NCBI RefSeq assembly: GCF_014642835.1
Contig: NZ_BMJA01000007.1
Span: 62,001 to 126,000, forward strand
Origin: Dyella nitratireducens
GTDB lineage: Bacteria > Pseudomonadota > Gammaproteobacteria > Xanthomonadales > Rhodanobacteraceae
Direction: 5' to 3'
DNA length: 64,000 nucleotides
Shown here: piece after piece, positions 1-8,713 of the stretch
Numbering within the stretch: the stretch's first letter is position 1
Layout of the letters: each line of letters starts with the position of its first letter
Notes under the pieces: model-generated
Told to the model about the DNA's origin: nothing
Databases searched by the model: none
Seen by the model: the letters and a program-made list of their open reading frames with translations, nothing else
Translations under genes and position numbers: made by a program

Positions 1-932
1 GCACGATAAGCAGCATCCGACGCCGCCTTGATATCCCCGAATACCGCGCCGAAAAACTCCGGCAGCGCGTGCGTGCGCAGCGTTACGCGCGTCACCACGC
101 CAAGACTGCCGCCACCGCCGCCTTTGATGCCCCAGAACAGATCAGGGTTGGTGCATGCGTTGGCGATGCGTACTTCACCCTCTGCCGTCACGATCTCCGC
201 TTCGATCAACCCCGCCGACGCCATACCGAACCGTTTGGAGAAACTACCGAAACCGCCGCTCTGAATCAGCCCGGCTACGCCCACCGTGCAACAACCGCCG
301 CCTTGTACATAGCGTCCGGCACGCGTTGTTACGGCATCGTACGCGTCGATCCACATGGCGCCCGATTGCAGGCTCACCGCTGGCTGTGGCGCCCGCGTGC
401 CTTCGCATCCCTGCCCCACGAAGGCGTCGTGCAAGTGGATGGCGTTCATGTGCCGCGTCCAGATCAGCAAGGAATCCGGTGCATCGGATGTGCCCTGGTA
501 ACTATGCCCACCGCCTTTCACGACCAGGCGCAAGCGATGTTTGCTGGCGAAGCGGACAGCTGCCGCGACATCCGCTGCACTTTCCGCGGCTACCGCGTAT
601 GCACTGGGCTGCGACAGCCAGGCATCGGCCCAGCCGCTGGTCTGGGTCAGCCCCGGCTGGTCGCCGATGTAGAACGGGTTTTTGATGTGCTTGAGCGCTT
701 CATCACAAGCCGCTTTGGAGGCGGTGAACGGCAATTGCGGTTTCAGCAGCCGCCCGCCGACAGCTTGGTTGAGTTCGTCCCATTGGGCGGGTGATGGCCA
801 GCCGGCCTGGCCGGGACGTACTCGTGCGTGGAACTTGCTGCCCGCTGCCCAGGGTGACCCGAGGGCGCCGGTCATGACGCCCGGCAGGAAAGGAATCGCC
901 AATACCGCTTTCAATAACTCGCGCCTGTTCAT
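1..932 (-). CDS. FAD-binding (berberine-bridge-type) oxidoreductase, C-terminus cut off by the window edge
   Basis: Reading leftward from an ATG at 932, 310 codons stay open to the edge, so the gene is partial. The N-terminus begins MNRRELLK followed by a hydrophobic stretch, which looks like a twin-arginine export signal. The FAD_binding_4 (PP-loop) domain follows: a GGGHSYQGTS motif places His143 where berberine-bridge enzymes attach FAD, and the GGGCCTVGVAG segment places Cys214 where they make the second flavin link. Bicovalent flavin attachment is therefore likely. Members of this family oxidise sugars, alcohols or alkaloids; the substrate here cannot be told. It probably acts in the periplasm. 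It is transcribed away from the PanE-like gene's 3' end, with a REP pair between them. Confidence 0.88.
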   Translation of the reverse strand, partial: MNRRELLKAVLAIPFLPGVMTGALGSPWAAGSKFHARVRPGQAGWPSPAQWDELNQAVGGRLLKPQLPFTASKAACDEALKHIKNPFYIGDQPGLTQTSGWADAWLSQPSAYAVAAESAADVAAAVRFASKHRLRLVVKGGGHSYQGTSDAPDSLLIWTRHMNAIHLHDAFVGQGCEGTRAPQPAVSLQSGAMWIDAYDAVTTRAGRYVQGGGCCTVGVAGLIQSGGFGSFSKRFGMASAGLIEAEIVTAEGEVRIANACTNPDLFWGIKGGGGGSLGVVTRVTLRTHALPEFFGAVFGDIKAASDAAYR

Positions 933-1075
933 GTCCCGCTCCGGTGGGTGGAATGGGGAAACTGTCGGTGTCAGGTGGCTATGGTTCTAGCGCGAAGGGA
1001 TGTGTAGTGATACGCGAGGGACGAGTGGTGGGATATCCGGGATGAAACAGGCAGGCAAAAAAGCTTCGGACCACC

Positions 1076-1149
1076 GTAGGTTGGGGTGCAAACCCCAACA
1101 TGACTGTGTCCATCAAGATGACAATGTTGGGGTTTGCACCCCAACCTAC
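1076..1149. repeat. GTAG-headed REP pair, copy 1
   Basis: Two 26-base arms, GTAGGTTGGGGTGC... and its exact inverse ending CCCCAACCTAC, flank a 22-base unique loop. Each arm can itself fold (GTTGGGG, six-base loop, CCCCAAC). The right-hand end carries the TAG stop codon of the PanE-like gene read on the minus strand. Confidence 0.93.
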
Positions 1150-2081
1150 GTTCTGGCCTCCCGTCCCCGCCGCGCCTCATACGCCTTCACATGCACGTAG
1201 GCCAACCGCAAGATCGGCAACTCCAGACCGGCAACCTTACCGCGCGTCAGCAGATCCCCGATCACATGATCGGCCTCTACCGCGCTGCCCTGCTCCAGAT
1301 CACGCATCATCGAAGCGCTCATCGTTGAGCCCGCATCCGTCAGCATGCCGCGAGAACGTTGCATGGCGGCATCCTTGGGCGCATGACCATTCGCTTCGGC
1401 CACCCGTCGACACTCCTCCAGCAGATCGAGAATGGCCCGCTCGCCACCCGGCGCCGCAACGATATCGCCGATCGGCGCGCGCATCAGGCAGGTAATGCCG
1501 GCCAGCGACGCGAGAAACACCCACTTGTCCCACATGTCCTGCAGGATGGTGGTACTCAGGCGCGAATCGAAACGGGCATTCGCCATCGCCTGTGCGATGT
1601 GTTCCACGCGCTGCGAGCGGCTGCCATCACGCTCACCGAAACTCAGGCCTGCCGCGGGGCCGAGATGACGCACCACGCCTTCCGCATCCAACGTCACAGG
1701 AATCACGCATTGACCACCGAGCACATGTTCGGCGCCAAATCGCGCATCGAGCAGATCCAGATGCTGCATGCCGTTGAGCAACGGCAAGATGGCCGTCTGG
1801 TTGCCGACGGCAGGTGCCATGTCTTCGATCGCTTGCGTCAAGTGATACGCCTTGCAACTCACGATGATCAGGTCGAACGTCTCGTTCAGCGCATTCGCTT
1901 GCATCGTGCGTGGCGGCGGCAAGTTGGCATCGCCCTGCGCGCTCCGAATCTGCAAGCCGTTGCGTGCCAGTGCTTCCGCACGCGCCTTGCGCACCAGGAA
2001 GGTAACGTCCTGACCGCTTTCCAGTAGACGCCCGCCGAAATAACCACCGATTGCACCCGCACCAACTACCAGAATCTTCAT
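1146..2081 (-). CDS. panE: 2-dehydropantoate 2-reductase (ketopantoate reductase) family protein
   Basis: The 311-residue product starts with a Rossmann NADPH-binding motif, GAGAIGGYFG at residues 7-16, and matches the PanE/ApbA layout, with SCKAY near residue 77 and a probable catalytic lysine in the DMWDKW segment at residue 186. Ketopantoate reductase makes pantoate for pantothenate and coenzyme A synthesis in the cytosol. No other pantothenate gene is nearby, and genomes often hold several PanE-like paralogues, so the exact substrate is inferred. The stop codon TAG at 1146-1148 lies inside the REP pair, so the last residues may have been reset when the repeat arrived. Confidence 0.8.
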   Translation of the reverse strand: MKILVVGAGAIGGYFGGRLLESGQDVTFLVRKARAEALARNGLQIRSAQGDANLPPPRTMQANALNETFDLIIVSCKAYHLTQAIEDMAPAVGNQTAILPLLNGMQHLDLLDARFGAEHVLGGQCVIPVTLDAEGVVRHLGPAAGLSFGERDGSRSQRVEHIAQAMANARFDSRLSTTILQDMWDKWVFLASLAGITCLMRAPIGDIVAAPGGERAILDLLEECRRVAEANGHAPKDAAMQRSRGMLTDAGSTMSASMMRDLEQGSAVEADHVIGDLLTRGKVAGLELPILRLAYVHVKAYEARRGREART

Positions 2082-2241
2082 GGCTGTATCGCCTTCACCT
2101 GATCAAAACAATTCCCATCATGGGTATGCAACACCCTGAAGCAAAGTGCCGCATGACGTTTTTGTCATTTGCTGTCAAAATGTTTGGAGCCTACTCTAGG
2201 CTTTCGTCGCACAGGGTCTGCCGAGCCAGGGTTTATCGAAC

Positions 2242-2634
2242 GTGTTGAAACGCTCCGCACAGCAAAGGTTCGTGGCATGGCTGGCTTTGGCCGCCATGGC
2301 GCTGATCGTGCTGATGCCGGTCGTCTCGCGTTCCATGCCCATGGACATGGCGATGGACGGCATGTCGTCCAACGTGGACCCCGGCTGCGCCCTGCATGAC
2401 GCGCACGCGAATCATCATCACGGCATGCCGGGGCATCCGGACGATCCCACCGCACGATGCGGTTATTGCGTGCTGTTTTCGCATACGCCGGTGCTGGGAT
2501 TCGATACGCCGGTCGTTCTGCCACCGATCTATCTCGCTCCGTATGCACCGCGCACGGCGTTGCCGCACAACGTTCCTGCCACGCCGCTGCTGCATGCGCA
2601 ACCACGCGGACCGCCGTTGACCGCCAACGGCTGA
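2242..2634 (+). CDS. DUF2946-type exported or membrane-anchored protein, probably copper-linked
   Basis: This 130-residue protein has one N-terminal hydrophobic helix (about residues 10-28) followed by a Met/His-rich stretch (MPMDMAMDGMS, then HANHHHGMPGH) and a CGYCVLFSH motif. That layout is what I know as DUF2946, found beside copper-responsive TonB receptors. The Met and His runs are plausible Cu(I)/Cu(II) ligands. The start is either GTG 2242 or TTG 2245, and no strong ribosome site decides between them. It lies 183 bases upstream of the TonB receptor on the same strand. A metal-binding periplasmic role is inferred. Confidence 0.75.
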   Translation: MLKRSAQQRFVAWLALAAMALIVLMPVVSRSMPMDMAMDGMSSNVDPGCALHDAHANHHHGMPGHPDDPTARCGYCVLFSHTPVLGFDTPVVLPPIYLAPYAPRTALPHNVPATPLLHAQPRGPPLTANG

Positions 2635-2706
2635 TGTAGCAGCGTTTCGCTGCTGCCCTGAATGTCGATGCACGCCGGAGGTTTGAACCTCCGCGCGTGG
2701 TTGCTC

Positions 2707-2733
2707 GTCATTCCGGCGAAGGCCGAAATGACA
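2707..2733. repeat. Decayed ATTCCGGC-family hairpin
   Basis: CGTCATTCCGGCG followed by AAGGCCGAAATGACAG is a shortened, imperfect copy of the hairpin found intact at 10917, 22492 and 27146. It lies between the DUF2946 gene and the receptor gene. It might act as a transcript-end or processing hairpin, but the sequence does not show this. Confidence 0.6.
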
Positions 2734-2817
2734 GCATTGGCGTTTCTGGCCTCATCGCACACCCTTTGATTTACGCGCTGCCATAACAAGCACGCATTCA
2801 AATGCATTCCCCACAAC

Positions 2818-5112
2818 ATGCGCCCAACTCTCCGCTCCCATGCACTGGCTGCGTTGCCGTTCGCCGTGCTCGCATCGTCCATCGCCATAGCCCAGGATGC
2901 CGCGACGACCAGCACGCATCCTCCATCGAAAAAACCAACCACGCTCACACCGGTAAGCGTCTCCGCCGCTACGCGCATGCCGCTCGCCTCGGATCCCAAC
3001 TTTCCTGCCACCCAGGTAAGCGTTACCGCCGCGCAGATGAATGCGACGGTCAACGCGATGGACGTGGAAGACGCCACCAAATACATGCCCAGCCTTTTCA
3101 TCCGCAAGCGAAATACAGGCGATACCCAGCCGGTGCTCGCCACGCGCGACTGGGGGGTGAATTCCAGTGCACGCACGCTGGTATACGTGGACGACATTCC
3201 GATCTCCGCACTGATCGGCAACAACAACACCAACGGTGCGCCGCGCTGGGGCATGGTGTCGCCGGAGCAGATCGATCACATCGACATGTTGTACGGGCCT
3301 TATTCGGCCGCCTATGCCGGCAACTCGATGGGTGGCGTCATGCACATCGTCACGCGCACGCCGGACAAACCGGAAGTGACGATCCAGCAGACCGAAGCCA
3401 TCCAGACGTACGACTTCTACAACACCAAGGGCGACTACAGCAGCAGCAAGACCAGCATCACCGCGGGCGGGCGCAGCGGTAAATTTTCATGGTTCGTGGG
3501 TGCCACCGGACTCAACAGTTTCAGCCAGCCGCTCAGCTACCTCACCAGTGCCAACACGCCAGCGGGCACTCTCGGCACCATCCCGGCACGTAACAAGGTA
3601 GGCCAACCGGCGAATGTCATTGGTGCCGGCGGGCTGTTGCATACACGCCAGCTCAATCTCAACGGCAAATTCGCCTACGACATCACGCCGTGGTTGCAGG
3701 CGGCGTACTGGATCGGCTTCTGGAGCAACCATGGCCAGTCGCGCGTGCAGACGTATCTGACCAATCCGCAAGGCGCGCCGAGTTACGGCAAATCCTCGGC
3801 CTTTGCCAGCAACGATTATTTCCTGAGCGCACATCACCTGATGCAGGCGCTGTCGTTGAAAACGGATACCCGAAGCGACGTCGATGGCGAACTGGTGATC
3901 ACGCATTACGATTACATCAAGGACAACCAGTGGTCACCCTATGGCGTCGGCAATGGCGCCACGTTCACGCCGAACGGCCTGCTGGCCAGCTATGGCGGCA
4001 CCAACTGGTCCACGGCTGATTTGAAAGGCATCTGGCGACCGCAGGGTTATGGCGGAGCACATGAGATTTCCGGCGGCGCGCACGCGGATCAATACACGCT
4101 CGCCAATCCCACCTACAACTTAAGCGCGTGGCCGGATCCATCGAGCGTCACGAGCCTGTATGCCTCCGGCCGCGGCAAAACCACCACCGAGGCGTTGTGG
4201 ATTCAAGATGCGTGGCAGATCGCACCCGATTGGTTGGCGACGATCGGCGGGCGTTATGAAAAGTGGCGCGCCAGTGACGGTTTCAATTTCAGCAGCAAGA
4301 CGGCGGTGTATCAGCCAGGCGAACGGGCCACCGATTTTTCGCCGAAGGCCACGCTGCGCTGGGATATCTCACCCACTTGGCGCATCACCGGTTCTGCTGC
4401 GAAAGCCGTGCGTTTTCCCACCGTTTCCGAGTTGTATCAGCTTGTCGCCACCGGCAACACCTTCGCCTCGCCCAATCCGAACCTGAAACCGGAGCGTGAC
4501 CTCAGCGGCGAACTGGCCGTCGAACACGCGCTGGATGATGGCTTCGTGCGCATGTCGCTGTTCCAGGAGAACACGCGCAACGCGATGATCAACCAGACCT
4601 CCACGCTGCCCAACTACGCGGTGCCGGTGACCTTCGTGAGCAACGTCGGTGCGGTACGCAACCGCGGTATCGAACTGGTGGCCGATCATGACAATGTGCT
4701 GATCCAGGGATTGGAGCTGTCCGGTAGCGTTACCTTCGTCGACTCCACCATTCTTTCCAATGACGCCTTTGCCAGCAGCGCGGGCACGACGTCGGATGGC
4801 AAGCACGTGCCCTATGTGCCGCGCTGGCGCGCTACGGCGGTCGCCACGTATCGCCCCACTCCTGCGTGGGCCATCACTCTGGCGGGCCGCTATAGCGGCA
4901 GGCAGTACTCGACCATGGACAACACCGACAACACGGAGAACGTGTTTGGTGCGTTCGATACGTTCGTGGTGTTCGATCTGCATGCCGACTACCAGATCAA
5001 CGAGCAGCTGTCGGCGTCGTTCGGCATCGACAACCTTAACAACCGCCAGTACTTCCTCTATCACCCGTTCCCGCAGCGCACTTATGTCGCCAATCTCAAG
5101 TTCAAACTCTGA
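2818..5112 (+). CDS. TonB-dependent outer-membrane receptor, probably for copper
   Basis: The 764-residue product has a signal peptide (about residues 1-25, cleavage likely before QDAAT). A plug domain follows (about 40-180) with the conserved RTLVYVDDIPI and GPYSAAYAGNSMGGVM segments, then a long barrel-forming region ending in an aromatic/hydrophobic strand (YVANLKFKL). Receptors of this kind import metal complexes using TonB energy. The substrate is inferred to be copper from the Met-rich neighbours on both sides (DUF2946 protein upstream, PepSY protein overlapping downstream). No ribosome site is obvious before ATG 2818. The next gene overlaps its end by 29 bases if it starts at 5084. Confidence 0.85.
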   Translation: MRPTLRSHALAALPFAVLASSIAIAQDAATTSTHPPSKKPTTLTPVSVSAATRMPLASDPNFPATQVSVTAAQMNATVNAMDVEDATKYMPSLFIRKRNTGDTQPVLATRDWGVNSSARTLVYVDDIPISALIGNNNTNGAPRWGMVSPEQIDHIDMLYGPYSAAYAGNSMGGVMHIVTRTPDKPEVTIQQTEAIQTYDFYNTKGDYSSSKTSITAGGRSGKFSWFVGATGLNSFSQPLSYLTSANTPAGTLGTIPARNKVGQPANVIGAGGLLHTRQLNLNGKFAYDITPWLQAAYWIGFWSNHGQSRVQTYLTNPQGAPSYGKSSAFASNDYFLSAHHLMQALSLKTDTRSDVDGELVITHYDYIKDNQWSPYGVGNGATFTPNGLLASYGGTNWSTADLKGIWRPQGYGGAHEISGGAHADQYTLANPTYNLSAWPDPSSVTSLYASGRGKTTTEALWIQDAWQIAPDWLATIGGRYEKWRASDGFNFSSKTAVYQPGERATDFSPKATLRWDISPTWRITGSAAKAVRFPTVSELYQLVATGNTFASPNPNLKPERDLSGELAVEHALDDGFVRMSLFQENTRNAMINQTSTLPNYAVPVTFVSNVGAVRNRGIELVADHDNVLIQGLELSGSVTFVDSTILSNDAFASSAGTTSDGKHVPYVPRWRATAVATYRPTPAWAITLAGRYSGRQYSTMDNTDNTENVFGAFDTFVVFDLHADYQINEQLSASFGIDNLNNRQYFLYHPFPQRTYVANLKFKL

Positions 5113-6478
5113 GCGGCGGCGCAGCGTGCACCGCCTGGTCTGGCGCTGGCATTTCTATGCCGGGCTGTTCTGTCTGCCGTTCGTGTTGTGGCTGGCGATC
5201 ACCGGCATGATCTATCTGTTCAAGCCGCAGTTGGAACCATGGCTGGAACGGCAGTACGCGCACGTCACCCACACCGCGGCGCAACCGCCTTCCGCGCAGG
5301 TTGCCGCGGCGCTGCACGCGGTACCTGGCTCGGTGCTCAACGCGTACGTACTGCCCGAATCGCCTGAAGCCGCCACGCGTGTGTTGCTAGGGCGTGGGAG
5401 CGAATTGATCCGCGTGTTCGTCAATCCATCCAGCTTGCAGGTGCTGGATGTGGTGCGCGAGAACGATCGCTTCATGCGGGTGATCTTTTATCTGCACGGC
5501 GAACTGTTGCTGGGCCGCGGCGGTTCGATCCTGGTGGAACTGGCCGCCTCGTGGACCATCCTGATGCTGCTGAGTGGTCTGTATCTGTGGTGGCCACGCA
5601 ACGCACGCCTGGCCGGTGCGCTTTACCCTCGATTGAAGCATGGACGCCGCGTGTTCTGGCGCGACCTGCACGCGGTGACCGGCCTGTGGATCTCACTGTT
5701 TGCCCTGTTTCTGCTGCTGTCCGGCCTGCCATGGACGACTACCTGGGGCGGCACGCTGCGTTGCCTTCGCCAGACGTTCGCCACAAACACCGCGCCACAA
5801 GACTGGAACACCAGTAGCGCATCGGAGCGCGCACAGATCAGGCAGGAGAACGCGCCGCCCACCAGCGCGCACACGATGCACGGCGGCATGAGCATGCCGG
5901 GCATGGACATGCCCGGTATGGCGATGGACGGCATGTCCATGCCGGTCGACGATGCACCGCTCGATCGCCTGGTGCCGATAGCCGCTACGCAGCATTTGGC
6001 GCCACCCGTGTTGATCGCACCACCCTCGCAACGCTCGCCGCACTGGACCGCTCGCTCGGATACCGACGATCGCCCGCGCCGCGGCGAGGTGACGTTCGAT
6101 GCCACCACCGGTGCGGTTCTGCATCAAACCACGTTTGCACAGAAACCGCTGCTCGATCGCATCATCGGTTACGGCATCGCCATCCACGAGGGCGTACTGT
6201 TTCCGCCGCTCAATCAGATTCTTGGCGTGTTCACGGCGCTTGGCTTGATCACGCTATGTACCAGCGCCGCAGTGATGTGGTGGCGCCGCCGTCCCGCCGG
6301 TGTGCTGGGTGCGCCGCCGGCCGTCAACGCCAGCCTCCCGTATGTGCTGATCGGCGTGCTTGTCCTGTTGGGCCTGGTGTTGCCGCTGTTTGGTATATCC
6401 ATGTTGCTCGTGTGGGTGATCGAGCGCTGTTTCTTGCGGCGGTCCGAGCGCGCATGTGCGTTTCTGGGGCTCACGTAA
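5084..6478 (+). CDS. PepSY-family inner-membrane protein with Met-rich periplasmic loop
   Basis: The product of 464 residues opens with VWRWHFYAGLF and a first membrane helix, the standard start of PepSY_TM proteins. Further membrane helices lie near residues 145-170, 200-225, 365-400 and 415-445. Between helices three and four is a loop (about residues 262-290) with repeated M-x-M and GM motifs (HGGMSMPGMDM, then PGMAMDGMSMP), a classic soft-metal ligand pattern. PepSY membrane proteins often partner TonB receptors and are thought to reduce or pass on metals. ATG 5084 overlaps the receptor gene and fits coupling; GTG 5126 is the alternative. Copper reduction or transfer is inferred. Confidence 0.8.
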   Translation: MSPISSSNSERRRSVHRLVWRWHFYAGLFCLPFVLWLAITGMIYLFKPQLEPWLERQYAHVTHTAAQPPSAQVAAALHAVPGSVLNAYVLPESPEAATRVLLGRGSELIRVFVNPSSLQVLDVVRENDRFMRVIFYLHGELLLGRGGSILVELAASWTILMLLSGLYLWWPRNARLAGALYPRLKHGRRVFWRDLHAVTGLWISLFALFLLLSGLPWTTTWGGTLRCLRQTFATNTAPQDWNTSSASERAQIRQENAPPTSAHTMHGGMSMPGMDMPGMAMDGMSMPVDDAPLDRLVPIAATQHLAPPVLIAPPSQRSPHWTARSDTDDRPRRGEVTFDATTGAVLHQTTFAQKPLLDRIIGYGIAIHEGVLFPPLNQILGVFTALGLITLCTSAAVMWWRRRPAGVLGAPPAVNASLPYVLIGVLVLLGLVLPLFGISMLLVWVIERCFLRRSERACAFLGLT

Positions 6479-6583
6479 CTCTCACGGCCGTCATTCCCGC
6501 TGACAGCAAAAGAAAATCGGCGCAAGATAGCGCCGGCAACGCTCCGCGCGTCGCACCGCACGGCATTCGTCGAGGTGATCGTC

Positions 6584-7141
6584 ATGTTTACGGCACGCAT
6601 CTTCGCCAGCACATTGCTCGCCCTGAGTTTCGTCACCGTCGCGCACGCCATCGACAACACCACCTTCACCGTGGCGCAACAGGACGGCAACGGCAAGCCG
6701 ATCGTCTTCCAGAGCACGTCTGCGCTAAAGAAAGGCGACATGATCAAGGTGTACGCCTCCAACGCGCAGCCAGTGCTGATACTGCAGGTAGCGATGTGCG
6801 ACGAGGGTTGCCTGCATCCGCGCCTGGTAAAGACACTGCCGCTCACGCCTTATTACGCAGGCCAGTCGAGCACCAGCCAGCAGTTCGTGCTACCGGAGGA
6901 CGGACAGGTCTCCTTCTGGGTGCAGCGGCTGGGCGACCTGCCCAGCACCCCTGTCAATGCATCGAACGGCCAATGGACGGTGCAATACGTCGACCCCTTC
7001 CTGCGCTTTGCCACCCAGACACCCTACGACTCGACCCGGCCGATGCCGGCCAATGCGTTTTCACTCAACGACAACACGCTGCGCGCTCGTTTCCTCCATC
7101 GCACGTTCGTCACGGTCAGCCTGGCGGACGCGGATCATTGA
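6584..7141 (+). CDS. Exported protein of unknown function
   Basis: The start is ATG 6584, set by an excellent ribosome site GAGGTGAT six bases upstream. A signal peptide (about residues 1-22, ending VAHA) leads into a 163-residue soluble domain rich in beta-type sequence, with a CDEGC pair near residue 67. I do not recognise the family. It follows the PepSY gene by 105 bases and precedes the PEBP gene by 5, so it is probably co-transcribed with the latter. It is likely periplasmic. Confidence 0.75.
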   Translation: MFTARIFASTLLALSFVTVAHAIDNTTFTVAQQDGNGKPIVFQSTSALKKGDMIKVYASNAQPVLILQVAMCDEGCLHPRLVKTLPLTPYYAGQSSTSQQFVLPEDGQVSFWVQRLGDLPSTPVNASNGQWTVQYVDPFLRFATQTPYDSTRPMPANAFSLNDNTLRARFLHRTFVTVSLADADH

Positions 7142-7146
7142 TACGC

Positions 7147-7689
7147 ATGCGATGCTGCAAACGTACGTTGCTTAGCTTCGCCTTGCTCGTGCTGCAGACC
7201 GGTGCGGCATGCGCCTGGCAATCCCACGCCGCCTTGCCCATCAGCAGCGCCAGCTTCACGGATGGTGGCACGATACCGGCAAAGCTCAGCTGCGACGGTG
7301 CCGATCTATCGCCAGATATCCGCTTGCCCACACCGCCCAGCGGTACCCGCAGCTTTGCGATCGTGGTGGAAGATCCGGATGCGCCAGTCGCCTTCGCGCA
7401 CTGGCTGGCGTATGGCATTAGCGCCGATACACGCGAGCTGCAGGAAGGTGCATCGACCCCGTCACAGCGGCTTGAACATGCCGCCGAGGGCGTCAACGGT
7501 TTTGGCCGGATAGGCTACGGCGGCCCCTGCCCGCCTTCAGGCTCGACGCACCATTACGTCTTCCACATCTACGCGCTCGACACGGTGCCTGCGCTGCCAT
7601 CCGGCGCGAGCGCACAGCAAGTGAGCACCGCCATCCAGGGCCACGTGCTGGCGGAAGGACGCATCACCGGCTTGTATACGCGCAACTGA
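7147..7689 (+). CDS. YbhB/YbcL family (PEBP, Raf-kinase-inhibitor-like) exported protein
   Basis: The 180-residue product has a signal peptide (to about residue 20) and the phosphatidylethanolamine-binding-protein core. The marks are LSCDGADLSPDIRL, the VEDPDAPVAFAHWLAYGI segment that forms the ligand pocket, and GPCPPSGSTHHYVFHIYALD. Bacterial members bind small anionic ligands and have no settled role. ATG 7147 lies six bases after the stop of the preceding exported protein, so the two form a pair. Confidence 0.88.
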   Translation: MRCCKRTLLSFALLVLQTGAACAWQSHAALPISSASFTDGGTIPAKLSCDGADLSPDIRLPTPPSGTRSFAIVVEDPDAPVAFAHWLAYGISADTRELQEGASTPSQRLEHAAEGVNGFGRIGYGGPCPPSGSTHHYVFHIYALDTVPALPSGASAQQVSTAIQGHVLAEGRITGLYTRN

Positions 7690-7760
7690 CATTCAGCAAT
7701 TTCTGTCAGGCGCGCTGCGCGGCCGGTACGTAAGCTTCCGGTCGCCAAGGAGATATCGCA

Positions 7761-8639
7761 TTGAACACACGCCCCACGGACGCCTACCTCGCCCGCTTCC
7801 AGAAAGTATTCACCTACATTGATGAGCATTTGCACGAGGAGCTTACGGTGGCGCGGCTTAGTGCCGTGGCCGCGTTCTCGAAGCATCACTTCTTGCGGCA
7901 GTTTTCGGACCTGTTTGGGATCGGCGTGTACAAATACGTGCAACTGAGCCGGCTGAAACGCGCGTCCTATCAACTGGCCTTTCGCGACGATCAGCCAGTG
8001 ATCGAGATCGCGCTGGACAGCGGTTACGACAACCCCGAATCGTTTGCCCGCGCATTCAAGAAAAGCGCCGGGCAAACGCCCACCGAGTTCCGCAAACAGC
8101 CGCGATGGGAACCTTGGCACGGCACCTACGAACCGCTTACCGCGCTAAGGACCCGATACATGCACGCCAAAACAGATACCCGCGACGTTCGCATCATGGA
8201 TTTCGCGGAAACCCGCATCGCCGTACTGGAACATCGTGGCGATCCAAACCACCTCGGCGATTCGATCCGTTCGTTCATCGCCTGGCGCAAACAACACCAT
8301 TTGCATCCCAGCCGGCACGCTACGTTCAATATCTTCTACGATGACCCTTATCAGGTAGCGCCCGAAGACTATCGTATGGATCTATGCGTTGCCGTAGACC
8401 GCGATATCGCCGGTGACGGCATCGTCGACAAGATCATTCCCGCTGGCCGCTGCGCAGTGTTGCGGCATATGGGTTCGGATGATCACCTGTATGCCTCAAT
8501 TTCGTATCTGTATTCCGAATGGCTGCCGCACAGTGGTGAAGAACCGCGTGATTTTCCGCTGTTCGTGCAGCGGGTGAGGTTCTTTCCGGATGTGCCGGAG
8601 CATGAGGCAGTGGTGGATATTTTTTTGCCCTTGAAGTGA
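7761..8639 (+). CDS. AraC-family regulator with GyrI-like effector domain
   Basis: This 292-residue protein starts at TTG 7761, supported by a strong AAGGAGAT site. Residues about 10-112 form two AraC-type helix-turn-helix units (ELTVARLSAVAAFSKHHFLR and the SGYDNPESFARAFKK signature). Residues about 125-292 resemble the GyrI/SbmC effector-binding domain that senses small hydrophobic or drug-like molecules, as in Rob and BmrR-type activators. Its target is unknown. It stands alone and converges on the downstream minus-strand genes across a REP pair. Confidence 0.88.
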   Translation: MNTRPTDAYLARFQKVFTYIDEHLHEELTVARLSAVAAFSKHHFLRQFSDLFGIGVYKYVQLSRLKRASYQLAFRDDQPVIEIALDSGYDNPESFARAFKKSAGQTPTEFRKQPRWEPWHGTYEPLTALRTRYMHAKTDTRDVRIMDFAETRIAVLEHRGDPNHLGDSIRSFIAWRKQHHLHPSRHATFNIFYDDPYQVAPEDYRMDLCVAVDRDIAGDGIVDKIIPAGRCAVLRHMGSDDHLYASISYLYSEWLPHSGEEPRDFPLFVQRVRFFPDVPEHEAVVDIFLPLK

Positions 8640-8642
8640 ATC

Positions 8643-8713
8643 GTAGGTTGGGGTGCAAACCCCAACATTGAATTGCCATGCATCGCGATGTTGGGGTTTG
8701 CACCCCAACCTAC
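8643..8713. repeat. GTAG-headed REP pair, copy 2
   Basis: The same 26-base arms surround a 19-base loop, between two convergent genes. The right-hand CTAC provides the TAG stop (8710-8712, minus strand) of the next gene. Confidence 0.93.

Noticed and set aside
69-794. 241-codon plus-strand frame at the left edge
   Set aside because: It is the shadow of the flavin oxidoreductase on the minus strand, which has clear FAD motifs.
1100-1495. Frames whose translation contains LGCKPQ, VGVCTPTY or LGFAPQPT, here and at several other places
   Set aside because: These are translations of the REP pair, repeated wherever a copy occurs, and overlap real genes or hairpins.
6256-7146. Long N-terminal extension of the PEBP gene
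   Set aside because: It covers the preceding gene in another frame; the signal peptide and ATG 7147 mark the real start.
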